Part shown: positions 11,609 to 22,152 of the stretch, one piece after another
How positions within the stretch are numbered: the stretch's first letter is position 1
Layout: each line of letters starts with the position of its first letter
Assembly: GCA_017607445.1 (NCBI GenBank)
Contig: JAEVHH010000003.1
Coordinates: 4,960,001 to 5,024,000, forward strand
Length of the DNA: 64,000 bases
Origin: Histoplasma ohiense
Taxonomy: Eukaryota; Ascomycota; Eurotiomycetes; Onygenales; Ajellomycetaceae
Direction of reading: 5' to 3'
Position numbers and translations under genes: made by a program
The notes under the pieces: generated by a model
Told to the model about the DNA's origin: nothing
Databases searched by the model: none
Seen by the model: only the letters and a program-made list of their open reading frames with translations

Positions 11609-12124
11609 TGCTGAAACAAGTTGTGATTTGTGCTGACTTGAGCCAGCGCGCTGGCCGGCTTGGAACCTGCAAATATCATCAAAAATCAAGGATCATGGTG
11701 AGCAACAGTGATACTGCAACTCAGGAGGCAATACAACAGTATCTATATTGTAGACAACAATTAATCAGGCTTGCTGCTGCAGAAGTGATTCATCAGAGCA
11801 TCTCAACTGTCTTCACCTGACATACAATCCATATATTCTGATCCATTTCATGGATTTCAATTTACCACTCAGTTGTTGGATCCTACCTCCCACCCACTAA
11901 TATTCAGTGTGAGAAAATAGTAATAATGGGATTTTCAACTACTACACGTCCGCTGGAATCACATGATAATCATCATGATAAAAACCGCTCGTAAGCAACA
12001 AAAGTAATGCCAGAACGCCAAGCAGATTGATATTCATAGAGAAAGGCAGCAATAATGAAGGTTCACGCCGTCAAAAGGCAAATATCCACTTTCTGTACGG
12101 ACAAAATCACCGAACAGGCCCTTA

Positions 12125-12805
12125 GTGGGGAATGAATGAATGTATGTATGTACCTGAAATTTTGTTGTAGTTTCAACCCCGCCTCAACCAGTAATCTGTA
12201 ACAACTCCTACGCTGTAAGTTAGGACTCTGAACAGATAGCACTGTGAAAAGTTTTGACTCCCGAACTTGAATTTTTACTGAAATACTTTTGCCGGCATCA
12301 AGCATTGCCATTCAATCCCTTAATTAAAGAGGTATTAGACTTCAGGGGGCTTTAGGGGCAATTAATGGTGGCTTGCTAACTAGCTCACTCACATTGCCCA
12401 ATTCCACAGGCATAAGACCCGAAATGAAATCTCAGTTTAGATTCTTAGTGAGAGTCCAAACTCTTTGCACGAGCACCTGGACACCCCCTTTGGAGTGGGA
12501 GTGCGGAGTCCGGGATGTCCGCGAAGTGGAACATGGATGTTGAGCTAAGGGGACGATGGTGACCACGGGGATCAAATCATGCACTCTCGCAGTTTGTTGC
12601 AAAATAATTGGGGTTCGCATCCTTGCTCACACATAATCCTAGGATGAGCTGGCCTTGTGGGTCTCTACATCTCGGCAGCTTCGTTCTCCTCCCCCTCAGT
12701 TCCTCGATTTCTGTTTTTTAAATAACACGAAGAGGAACTGATCTCTCTCAATTCTTCTCTTCCAAATTGCTGTCCAGTCACAATTTCGACACCAACTGAG
12801 CCGCC
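12125..12805. other. Intergenic, upstream of the MpaB-like gene
   Basis: No gene is seen. The stretch from about 12660 to 12805 is pyrimidine-rich and is the likely promoter and leader of the gene starting at 12806. Confidence 0.55.
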
Positions 12806-14278
12806 ATGTCCTCCACCATGGATTCCTTCCCCATATTCTCCGTGGCCCAGACACTGCTCAGAACTGCCAAGGCATGGGTCACCATCCCAATCCTGGGGCC
12901 AGTGGTCTATCTGGTTGCGGTAGCGGTGCTCCGCAACAGAAGAGTCAAGAAAATCGGGAAGAAATTAAATTATCCAACTCGAGAGTCGATGGCCACGATG
13001 AGCAATGATGATGCGTGGAGAATCCTCCTGGATCTTGCCGAAATGGAGTTCCCATTCACCTATCTTAAGGCGTTACAATTCGCTTTGTTTAGGGTACGTC
13101 CAATGTCTTCAACATGTTGCGTTGGATGCAAAACTCTCTAGCCATCGCCGTCCTTTAAATTATCTAACTGACCAAAATAACCTGGGTGCCGTCTACTACG
13201 TTATGACAATAGACTTATGGAATCCCCACCATCTCCAAAACCCTAGTACAAACCGGCCAGTTCGCGAAACCAGAGTTCTCGATGAAACGTTATGCAGACA
13301 CTTCTGTGTTAATCTCAGAATTCGTGGGCAACCCCCCTGCTTCGGAGCGCGCCAAAGCTGCGATCGCCCGCATGAACTATCTTCACAACGGATACAGAAT
13401 GTCTGGGAAAATCCTCGATGATGACATGCTCTTTACTCTCAGTCTTTTCACACTAGAGCCAATCAGGTGGATTAACAGATACGAATGGCGCAAGGTTTCA
13501 GAGCTGGAAGTGTGCGCCCTTGGCACTTTCTGGAAGAGTGTAGGCGATGCCATGGAGATTAGCTTCGAGAATCTACCATCATCCAAGGTAGGGTTCAAGG
13601 ATGGTATCCAATTTTCCGAAGAGCTCAGAGTGTGGAGCGAGGATTACGAGCGGAGAACAATGGTCCCCAACGAGTGGAACAAGAAGAATGCAGATCAGAC
13701 TACCGCAGTTCTCCTGTGGGATTACCCTCTTCTCGTGAGACCGATTGCTCGGAATATGCTGTTTTTCTTGATGGATGACCGTCTGCGTGAGGCAATGATG
13801 TGAGTGTTTCCTTTTTTTATTCCGTTTAATTTTGCAGAAAATGCATACTGGCCATTACTCTCACACGATATGCAGGTACGAAAAGCCACACGTGCTCTAC
13901 AGAGTGGCATTTGGCTCAATTTTCAAGCTCCGAACATGGTTTCTCCGTTATCTCTCCCTCCCCCGTCTGGAGTTCATGCGGTTCCGCCGCGTCGCTCCAG
14001 GTACCAGCGCGGAAGCTCGCTATAACATACTTAACTGGGAAGGTGCTCCCTTCTACATCCAACCAACTTTCATGAATCGGTGGGGACTTCGTGCTTGGTT
14101 CGCATGGCTTCGCGGGATGCCACTTCCTGGGGATGATCCCAATCATTGCCCAAACGGATACTATATCCCAGATGTCGGGCCAAAGAATTTTGAAGGGAAG
14201 GGCCACGACCAGGTTAGGAAGACAATGGAGAGGCTACATACAGAGCGAACTGGCAAATGTCCGTTCCTTTTCAAATAG
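12806..14278 (+). CDS. MpaB/rubber-oxygenase-like (DUF2236 family) protein
   Basis: Exons 12806-13093, 13213-13799 and 13876-14278 give 425 residues in consistent phase. A hydrophobic segment near residues 28-47 (IPILGPVVYLVAVAV) suggests an N-terminal membrane anchor. The body carries features of the fungal MpaB-type oxygenase family: KRYADTSVLISEFVGNP, EPIRWINRYEWRK, GTFWKSVGDAM, ERRTMVPNEWN near the middle, and GYYIPDVGPKNFEGKGH close to the C-terminus. The family name comes from the ER-bound oxygenase of mycophenolate synthesis and from bacterial latex oxygenase. Many fungal members have no known substrate, and no synthase or tailoring genes lie nearby, so no pathway is assigned. A second in-frame ATG lies four codons downstream. 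The family is fairly sure; the reaction is unknown. Confidence 0.85.
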
Positions 14279-14918
14279 ATATATGTCTATTATACGGTTT
14301 TTTTTTAGTTCGAAGGAGAGGTCATCCCCACTCCCAAAGGCCATGGCATTTCATTCTTCCAAAGGTACTGAATACGTTCCTTCTTTCGATTCTGCATTTC
14401 CGCAGAACGACCATCTCTCCCCGACGCTATGCAAAAAGCTTTCCTGAAATGGCAACGAAGATTATTTAACGTTTTGTGCTGCTAGTTATGAGAAAATGAT
14501 GCTTATTCCTACAAAGAATGCATGTTGTGTTAGCGTTGCCAATTTAAGGTTTCTACCCCACAGCTTCTAAATCTAATCCAATGATCGGATAACCTTAAGT
14601 GGACCACAACCACCAGCTATCCGGGGTTAGCCGCACCCACCCAGATCTGTCGTGTGCAAAAAAGTTATAAGATCAAGGGATCCTTGTAGAAACTTATATA
14701 ATAGGCCTACAGCTAGTTAGGTAACTAGCTAGTTAACTAACTATTGCTCCCCTCATTTCCCCTCTTTCTCAGAATCATGGTGTCACCAAGTGCCAATAGG
14801 ATATACATCTTCATAAAATCGCTGGAAGGGACAGAAGAACCACCACCACCCTCTCTGACAAACTCCATCTAAATCGAACGGAAAACGGCAATCTCATCAT
14901 ACTGCAAGCGAAGAAACC
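14279..14918. other. Intergenic between MpaB-like gene and P5C dehydrogenase
   Basis: No gene is seen. There are short interleaved repeats of CTAGTTA and AACTAGCTAG type at about 14710-14745, and a TATATAA-like box near 14695. An in-frame TGA lies upstream of the ATG at 14919 with no ATG between them. Confidence 0.55.
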
Positions 14919-17119
14919 ATGGCCACTTTAGCCACTTTTAAGCCTCCCGTGGTGCAGAATGAACCAACTGTGAGTTTCGAGTATGCTCATTAGAAACTTG
15001 CTTGGGATGAGGGTGACCCTGGGAAGAATGCGTATCCGGGGATGGTGAACGATTAAATCAAACTTAAGATGCGGATCGTGGAAATAGCTAACTAACTTCT
15101 TGCCCTTTGATGGAGGCGGGAAACTCCTGCAAATAGCAAAATTACGCCAAAGGCTCCCCAGAGCGGGAAAAGCTCGCAAGTGCAATTGCGGCGTTCAAGA
15201 AGCAGGCTCCGTTAGAGATTCCACTTGTTATCAACGGGAATCAGGTATGTTACATCTATTTCATTGTTTTTTCTGCTTTCAAGAATGGAAAACTATGAAA
15301 AAATGAAAAGCTGTCATTCTCCCCTCAACGACGTAACTACTTCCATGCAATACCATAAAAAAAGTACCCCACAATAATCATACCTTTTCTCTCCACCTTG
15401 CAGGTAACCACATCCTCCGAGCTGCAGACTCAACTCAACCCATCCGCCTACAAGACCACCCCCGTCGCCAAGTTCCACGCAGCTGGCCCACAAGAAGTTA
15501 CCACGGCCATTGAGACAGCGCTGGCGGCCAAGAAATCGTGGGAGACCTTACCCTTCGCAGACCGGGCGGCGATTTTTCTGAAAGCTGCTCATCTCATCAG
15601 TACCAAGTATCGGTATGAGCTGATGGCTGCAACGATGGTTGGGCAGGGGAAGAACGCATGGCAGGCGGAGATTGATGCTGCGGCGGAGTTATGTGATTTT
15701 TTGAGGTAAATTTGCATTCTTCATCTATTGGTTAAAGATTATATATATATATATTTCGTTGGATGAGGAGATGAGACGCTGACGTTGGTGCAAACTCTGA
15801 ATAGATTCAATGTTCAGTATGCTGCCGAGATCTATGCACAGCAGCCCGTTCATAATGCTCCTGGGGTTTGGAAGTCAGTTACCTTCCTGTTTTTCCTGTG
15901 TTCTTCTTGGTCGATCGAATTTACTCCGATGAAGTTAGTTTCTCCCAGCAATATCTAACAGCACTTATCATCTCGAAGCCGACTTGAATACCGGCCCCTG
16001 GAAGGCTTCGTCTACGCCGTGTCGCCATTCAACTTCACCGCGATCGGAGGCAACCTTCCCGCCGCCCCTGCCCTCATGGGAAACGTAGTGGTCTGGAAAC
16101 CATCCCCATTCGCTGTCGCAGCGAATTTCCTAACCCACAGCATCCTCGTCGAAGCCGGCCTGCCCCATGGCGTCATCCAATTCGTCACCGGCGACGCCGA
16201 GCAGATTACAAAGACAGTCCTCGACCACCCCCACTTCGCCGCCCTGCATTACACAGGCAGCACGGCCGTCTTCCGCTCTCTGTACGGTAAAATTGCCCAG
16301 GGTGTTGCAGACGGCAAGTACATCGGATACCCGCGTATCGTCGGCGAGACAGGCGGGAAAAACTTCCATCTCATCCACTCCAGTGCCGATATCCCCAACG
16401 CGGTAAGAAACACCGTGCGCGCCGCCTTTGAATTCCAGGGCCAGAAATGCAGCGCTTGCTCGCGCTCATATGTCCCCGCGAGCATCTGGGCCGAGTTCCG
16501 CCGCCAGCTCGTCGCGGAGACACAAGCGCTGAAAATCGGAGATCCCGAAGATTTCTCCAACTTCATCGGCCCGGTGATCCATGCGGCGGCATTTAAGAAG
16601 CTCTCGTCCGCCATCGACGAGGCGAATGCGGATTCCCGCCTCGAGTTGCTGGTCGGCGGCAGCTACAGCGATGAGACGGGCTATTTCATACACCCGACGA
16701 TCTACGCGACGAAGGACACGGCCCATCCGATTCTCAGCACAGAATATTTCGGGCCCATTTTGGCCGTCGTTGTGTACGATGATACGGTTGATGGTGCTAG
16801 TGGAGCCAGCGCGTTTGAGTCCATATGCAAAACTATCGACGCAACTAGTCCGTATGCGCTTACGGGCGCGGTATTTGCGCAGGATCGCGCAGCAGTGTCG
16901 TATGCGGAGGACGTGCTGCGGAGCTCTGCGGGGAATTTTTATATCAATTGTAAATGTACAGGTGCTGTGGTAGGGCAACAGCCGTTTGGGGGGGCGAGGG
17001 CGTCCGGTACGAATGATAAGGCGGGGAGCATTGGGCTGTTGAATCGGTTTGTGAGCGTTAGAGCGTTGAAGGAGGAGTTTGAGGGACTGCAGAAGGTGAA
17101 GTATGTCAGTAATGAGTAG
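14919..17119 (+). CDS. Delta-1-pyrroline-5-carboxylate dehydrogenase (ALDH4 type)
   Basis: NAD-dependent oxidation of P5C/glutamate semialdehyde to glutamate, the second step of proline breakdown. Exons 14919-14969, 15137-15244, 15404-15705, 15805-15873 and 15979-17119 give 556 residues. Family signatures are GQGKNAWQAEIDAAAELCDFLR, SPFNFTAI, the cofactor-site YTGSTAVF, the Glu site GETGGKNFH, the Cys site GQKCSACSR (Cys about 333), and NCKCTGAVVGQQPFGG near the end. The first exon is short; its MATLATF corresponds to the point in known fungal enzymes just after the mitochondrial presequence. An in-frame TGA precedes the ATG with no other ATG between, so this model has no presequence. It may be a cytosolic paralogue (PUT2/prnC-like), or an upstream exon may have been missed. 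The C-terminus has no peroxisomal tripeptide. Confidence 0.92.
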
Positions 17120-19095
17120 GGGATAGGGATCAGGGAGGAAAACTGCCTGTTTCGATTATTTCTTTTATTCTCAAATTTGAGAGTTAGTTGGGGAGTATTG
17201 GGATGAAATCAATGAAATGTATGGTGTTGAAATTAGATGACCTTCTGTGTATAACTGGATCCTCTGCTGGTATGTATGTACTAGGTACCTAGTTATGAAA
17301 ACAAAATGAACAACAATAGATTTAGCAACTTATTCTCTTTCTATTGTGGAAAATAATAATAATTAATAAATATAGCCCATATTGTGATGAATATGAACTG
17401 CATGTATACTCATGGAACAACTGGTAAGTCTACCTTCAAACACCCCCACATTCACATTCGCCCTGTAACCCCCGTCAACTCTCAGTGGGAGGCCACTATT
17501 TACCTGACTTGAAGAAGCAGATAATTAGGCCTCTCCCGCTGGGCAATTGTCCCTGAAAGATGGGGCGATCCATCTATAGAGCCGATTAGCCCTCGGGCCA
17601 GTTCAACTATCAATAAATGGCCCTCGAGAATGGAGGAGAATGGCCACAACCGGGTATATAAGTATATATATATATATATACCACACTTATTCTATTCAAC
17701 AGTGGAGCGTAATCGAGCAAAAGAAAACCCGGGAATTCCAAGAGAGTGTCCAATGCAGTGTTTCGTTAATTGTAGAGCGGGACAACATAATCATTAATTA
17801 AGAGGGCATTGAGACGAATAAATGGGTTTGATAGTAATCGCGATATCCTGTTTGAAGATGCAGGGGCACGGTATTTCTGCATGCATTGATTGACCATGAA
17901 CCCACGAAAAAAGCAAGTCACTCTTGACAAAAATGATTCAGAAGAGTCCTTAGATCCTTGAAGGCCTTGTGACAATTGATTTGTTTCGCCAAAGTAGGGG
18001 TTTGATTTGATTCAGACCAAGGCTATCAGGCATGTTGTGTAGTCTGTTTGCCTTTCAGTACTAGTAGCAAATGAAGACAACACAAAGTACTCTGTAACAG
18101 TAGGAGCAACCCCGGGACGCGAGCATTGAATTCAGTTCCGAGCCTTGCTTAGATTAGACCAATTGTCTTCTTATATGCCCATTGAGCTAGACGTGACATT
18201 TCTAGAAATATTTTTTTGGTGGGGTTAAGATATGCTTTCCAATAGAGCCTTCCTGGCGAAATATATTTTAGTAGATTGGATCTCTCTACTTCCCTCATGA
18301 GACAGGAAAGCCGTGACCACTAGAGCAATCCTTTAAAGTTCAGGGCCTAACCCCTTAATATAAAACAGGTGACATTACCTTATTTGGAGAGAAGCAAGCA
18401 AGAGTTTTGGCCAAAGCTCGAGGGATTCAAACAAACAATTTATGCCATAGGTATGGTATGTCAAGTACCTAATTGCATGGCTCCCCAGAATTAATCGAAA
18501 TTTCCAGGCTGAAAAGCTGTACAAAGGAAAGGATGCTGAAAATGGCAGACGACGGCTGATATCAAAACTTGGTAGGCGGTTAGATGGTGGGTTCTCCTCT
18601 CGTGGGGAAACCCGTCTCTCTCCGTTTGATGGGACCCATACTGAGATTTTGCTGTCTTTCCCAAAAGGCCCATCAAATGCACTGTCTAAAGGTCATCCAA
18701 GATATTGATAGTCGTGATATGCCCATAGATATAGATAGACCTTCAACTGGCTTTTTGGTTCGTTCCTGATTCCCAGACGTTTGGGGCCTGGAGACACACT
18801 AGTCCCAACCAGGACACCACTAGCATCATTTTAGGACTAGTGTGACAGTCAACGGGGTGTTCAGACAGCGACGCTAGTTCCAACTGAGACTAGTGCAACA
18901 ACACAGAGCCCCCGTCCCAACCTGTTTGTTTCTCCTCCTGTTCTTCTGTTTCTCACCGCTTCTAATCCATCCACCACACACCACCACCTCCAACACCACT
19001 ACCACTACGAGATACATCTCCCATCTGCCTGCTTGACATTCTGATATTGTCTCTCAGCTCTTTTCATTCCTCCGTATCTACTCCCACAACCAACA
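17120..19095. other. Intergenic between P5C dehydrogenase and beta-tubulin
   Basis: No gene or RNA is recognised. There is a TA-rich tract at about 17655-17681. A small inverted-repeat cluster lies at 18795-18884 (listed separately). The part from about 18900 to 19095 is pyrimidine-rich and is the likely tubulin promoter and leader. Confidence 0.6.
18795..18884. repeat. Inverted and direct CTAGT-containing repeats upstream of beta-tubulin
   Basis: CACACTAGTCC at 18795-18805 is the exact reverse complement of GGACTAGTGTG at 18834-18844. In addition CTAGTCCCAAC (18799-18809) recurs as CTAGTTCCAAC (18874-18884). The cluster ends about 210 bp before the tubulin ATG. It could be protein-binding sites or a decayed element; nothing decides between these. 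Confidence 0.65.
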
Positions 19096-21309
19096 ATGCG
19101 TGAAATCGTACGTTGTTATTACCCTCCACTCTGCCGTTCTGACGCGTTCTTAGCACCCTTGTTGTCTTCCCCCTCTCCAACTCCATCCCCTTTTTTGGTG
19201 CCCAATTCTGTGCCAAACACATACGTCTGCTCGCGACATACCTTCTTAGAACAATTAATCTTAGGATCATACGATAATGGAAAGTGTGAAATTGGTTGCT
19301 AACGTGTTGTGTAATTTTATTTGGGTTGTTTTTCTAGGTTCACCTCCAAACCGGCCAATGCGTATGTCTCCTCATTAGCTCACCACCTTCTTCGCCCCCC
19401 CAACAACCCCTAGCCCCCGCGCGAGATGTTGATATCACTGCTCCTTTTTCTTCTTTTTTGGTTCCTCGTTGATATTGTCACTTGGAGGAAGTTCATTGTC
19501 TAACCTTTGGAGCTATTGGTTGATGGAATAGGGTAACCAAATTGGTGCCGCTTTCTGGTATGTTTACCATTTCTGGCATTTGTTTACTATACTTTGCACT
19601 GACAATGTTTCTTCTTATTGAATAGGCAAACCATCTCCGGCGAACATGGCCTCGATGGCGCCGGCTAGTAAGTATTGCAGCCAATATAAAAAATTATATA
19701 TATATATGTAATGACGAGAATCTCGACCCCTAACTCGGTAAATAGCTACAACGGATCCTCCGATATCCAGCTTGAGCGCATGAACGTCTACTTCAATGAG
19801 GTGGGAGAACGTTTCCCACCCTGCAAGAGCAGCCGTCAGTCTACTAATCGGAATATCCCCTGTAGGCTACCGAAAAGAAATATGTGCCCCGTGCTGTCCT
19901 CGTCGACCTCGAGCCCGGTACCATGGACGCCGTCCGTGCTGGTCCGTTTGGCCAGCTCTTCCGTCCAGACAACTTCGTTTTCGGCCAGTCTGGTGCCGGC
20001 AACAACTGGGCCAAGGGCCATTACACTGAGGGAGCGGAGCTAGTGGACCAGGTCATCGACGTCGTCCGTCGTGAAGCTGAAGGCTGTGATTGCCTCCAGG
20101 GCTTCCAGATCACTCACTCTCTTGGTGGTGGTACCGGCGCTGGTATGGGTACCTTATTGATTTCCAAGATCCGTGAGGAATTCCCAGACCGTATGATGGC
20201 TACTTTCTCCGTCGTCCCTTCGCCAAAGGTTTCCGATACCGTTGTCGAGCCTTACAATGCTACCCTCTCCATCCATCAGCTCGTTGAGCACTCCGACGAG
20301 ACTTTCTGTATTGATAACGAGGTATGATTCGATAGTTTCTTGATCGTTTTCGCGGCCAATCCATTTTTACGGGTTCTTCTAACCGGATATACAAAGGCTC
20401 TGTATGATATCTGCATGCGGACTCTCAAACTCTCTGAGCCATCTTATGGAGACCTCAACCATCTCGTCTCCGCCGTCATGTCCGGTGTGACCACGTGCCT
20501 GCGGTTCCCCGGTCAGCTCAACTCTGACCTTCGGAAACTCGCTGTGAACATGGTTCCCTTCCCTCGTCTCCACTTCTTCATGGTCGGATTCGCTCCTCTG
20601 ACTAGCCGTGGTGCATACTCCTTCCGCGCTGTCACCGTTCCAGAGTTGACCCAGCAGATGTACGACCCTAAGAACATGATGGCTGCTTCTGACTTCCGTA
20701 ACGGCCGCTACCTTACCTGCTCCGCTATCTTGTAAGTTTTCTTGAATCACCTCCCCGGCCCGTATTCTCCTTCTAACCCAACTGTTTTTCTCCCAATTAG
20801 CCGTGGTAAGGTTTCCATGAAGGAAGTCGAGGATCAGATGCGCAACGTCCAAAACAAGAACCACACCTATTTCGTTGAGTGGATCCCCAACAATGTCCAG
20901 ACAGCTCTCTGTTCCATTCCACCTCGCGGCCTCAAGATGTCATCTACCTTCGTTGGAAATTCCACCTCCATCCAGGAGCTCTTCAAGCGTGTCGGTGACC
21001 AGTTCACTGCTATGTTCAGGCGCAAGGCTTTCTTGCACTGGTACACTGGAGAGGGTATGGATGAGATGGAGTTCACGGAGGCAGAGAGCAATATGAATGA
21101 TCTCGTTTCTGAGTATCAGCAGTATCAGGATGCTAGCATCTCGGAGGGAGAGGATGAGTAGTAAGTTTCTATTCCACCATTCTTTTGCGTTGAATTCAAG
21201 CCTTTGATTACGCCGCTGGGCAAATGTATATCTTTAACTACCTATGTCACTAACCGGTTGTTTTCTTTCAAACAGTGCCGAGGAAGAGGTTCTTGAGGGC
21301 GAGGAGTAA
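19096..21309 (+). CDS. benA: Beta-tubulin
   Basis: Structural GTPase of microtubules, paired with alpha-tubulin. Nine exons (19096-19107, 19338-19361, 19532-19557, 19626-19667, 19746-19800, 19866-20321, 20397-20731, 20801-21160, 21276-21309) give 447 residues, the usual fungal length. Visible landmarks are MREI at the N-terminus (the autoregulatory MREI motif), QTGQCGNQIG, the GTP-binding GGGTGAGMG, and an acidic tail ending LEGEE. The first exon is only 12 bp and the last 34 bp. The tail is split by an intron that, if retained, gives an in-frame TAG. Residues 167, 198 and 200 are Phe, Glu and Phe, the benzimidazole-sensitive state. The intron-crowded 5' part and the late intron are typical of Eurotiomycete beta-tubulin. 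Confidence 0.98.
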
Positions 21310-22152
21310 AGGGGATAATAGGAAAGCAACTTCAAGAGAAATCAACGTATAGCGAAGCGAGCGTACGAGGCCCGCATTTTTGAAACCAATTCATCAACTC
21401 TTTTTAGTTTTGTTTTTAGTTTTCTTGTTCATTCATTCAATTAATTTATGTTCTGTGTTCTCTTGTTTTCTTTTTTCCAGTAGCGATAAAATCAATTCTT
21501 TTTATACCTGGACTACAAATCATGATAAGTATCACCGCTTTTTTGTCAGTTATTCATGGGATATGAAAAGTTTCACATATTATATATTGTATGTTCTTCT
21601 GTGTAGCCCTGATTTCATGAAAGGGAGTAGTAAGTAATAAATAGTACGTTGTATATGTATGATATGCCTATGAATGAAAACGAGAAGAACATACTGCCAC
21701 TTCTGAGAGTACCCACCCAGCACACCATCCATCCATCCATCCATCCTTTATATATACATTTTTTTTTTTCCAACAGCCACATGGGAGAGAAGACGCAATA
21801 CTCACTCACTCCTTTCACAGGTAAAACAAAAACCTAGAACATCAACTAGAAGAGTAGCGATGACAGTAGAACAACACTTAGGAGGCGAAAAGGAAATTAG
21901 AGAAAAAAAGCCGGGTCTCTTTCTCTCTCTGTGTCGGATTGTTTTGTTTTTTTTTTTTTTTAAAAAAAAAAAAAAACCACAGCAAACCAGCATTAACTAA
22001 CCTACAACATCCTTATCCTCTGCCCAAGCCCATCAACATCTGAAAAGTAAGGCCAATCAAGGCAGGGTAGGGGGGTGGTGGGGGAACAAATCCCAAGCCT
22101 TCAACTACTCCAGCGAGTATCCAGGTAGTTAGATAACTTCCGAAGGATATAT
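21310..22152. other. Convergent intergenic region (beta-tubulin / CUS2)
   Basis: This holds the 3' flanks of both genes. It has T-rich DNA, CCAT repeats near 21726-21745, and adjacent T and A runs at about 21948-21974 that could form a hairpin. No gene is seen. Confidence 0.55.

Larger units (their letters stand above)
11334..12121. mobile_element. PIF/Harbinger-type DNA transposon, non-autonomous (788 bp)
   Basis: The left end GGGCCTGTTCGGTGA (11334-11348) is matched exactly by its reverse complement at the right end (12107-12121). Both ends are flanked by TTA (11331-11333 and 12122-12124), the 3-bp target duplication typical of PIF/Harbinger elements. The GGGCCTGTT-type terminus also resembles Tourist-like elements. 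A second inverted pair, GTCCGTACAG (11389-11398) and CTGTACGGAC (12093-12102), lies just inside the ends. Between the left terminus and this pair is a 20-bp unit repeated in tandem (11351-11390). No transposase DDE domain is visible. An 86-codon frame at 11560-11820 could be a leftover of an internal gene, but I do not recognise it. Perfect ends and a matching target duplication suggest fairly recent movement. Confidence 0.88.

Noticed and set aside
11560..11820. Independent small gene
   Set aside because: It lies wholly inside the PIF/Harbinger element and has no start context or family; treated as part of the element.
12806..17119. Secondary-metabolite cluster suggested by the MpaB-like protein
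   Set aside because: There is no synthase, transporter or cluster regulator nearby; the neighbours are primary metabolism and tubulin.
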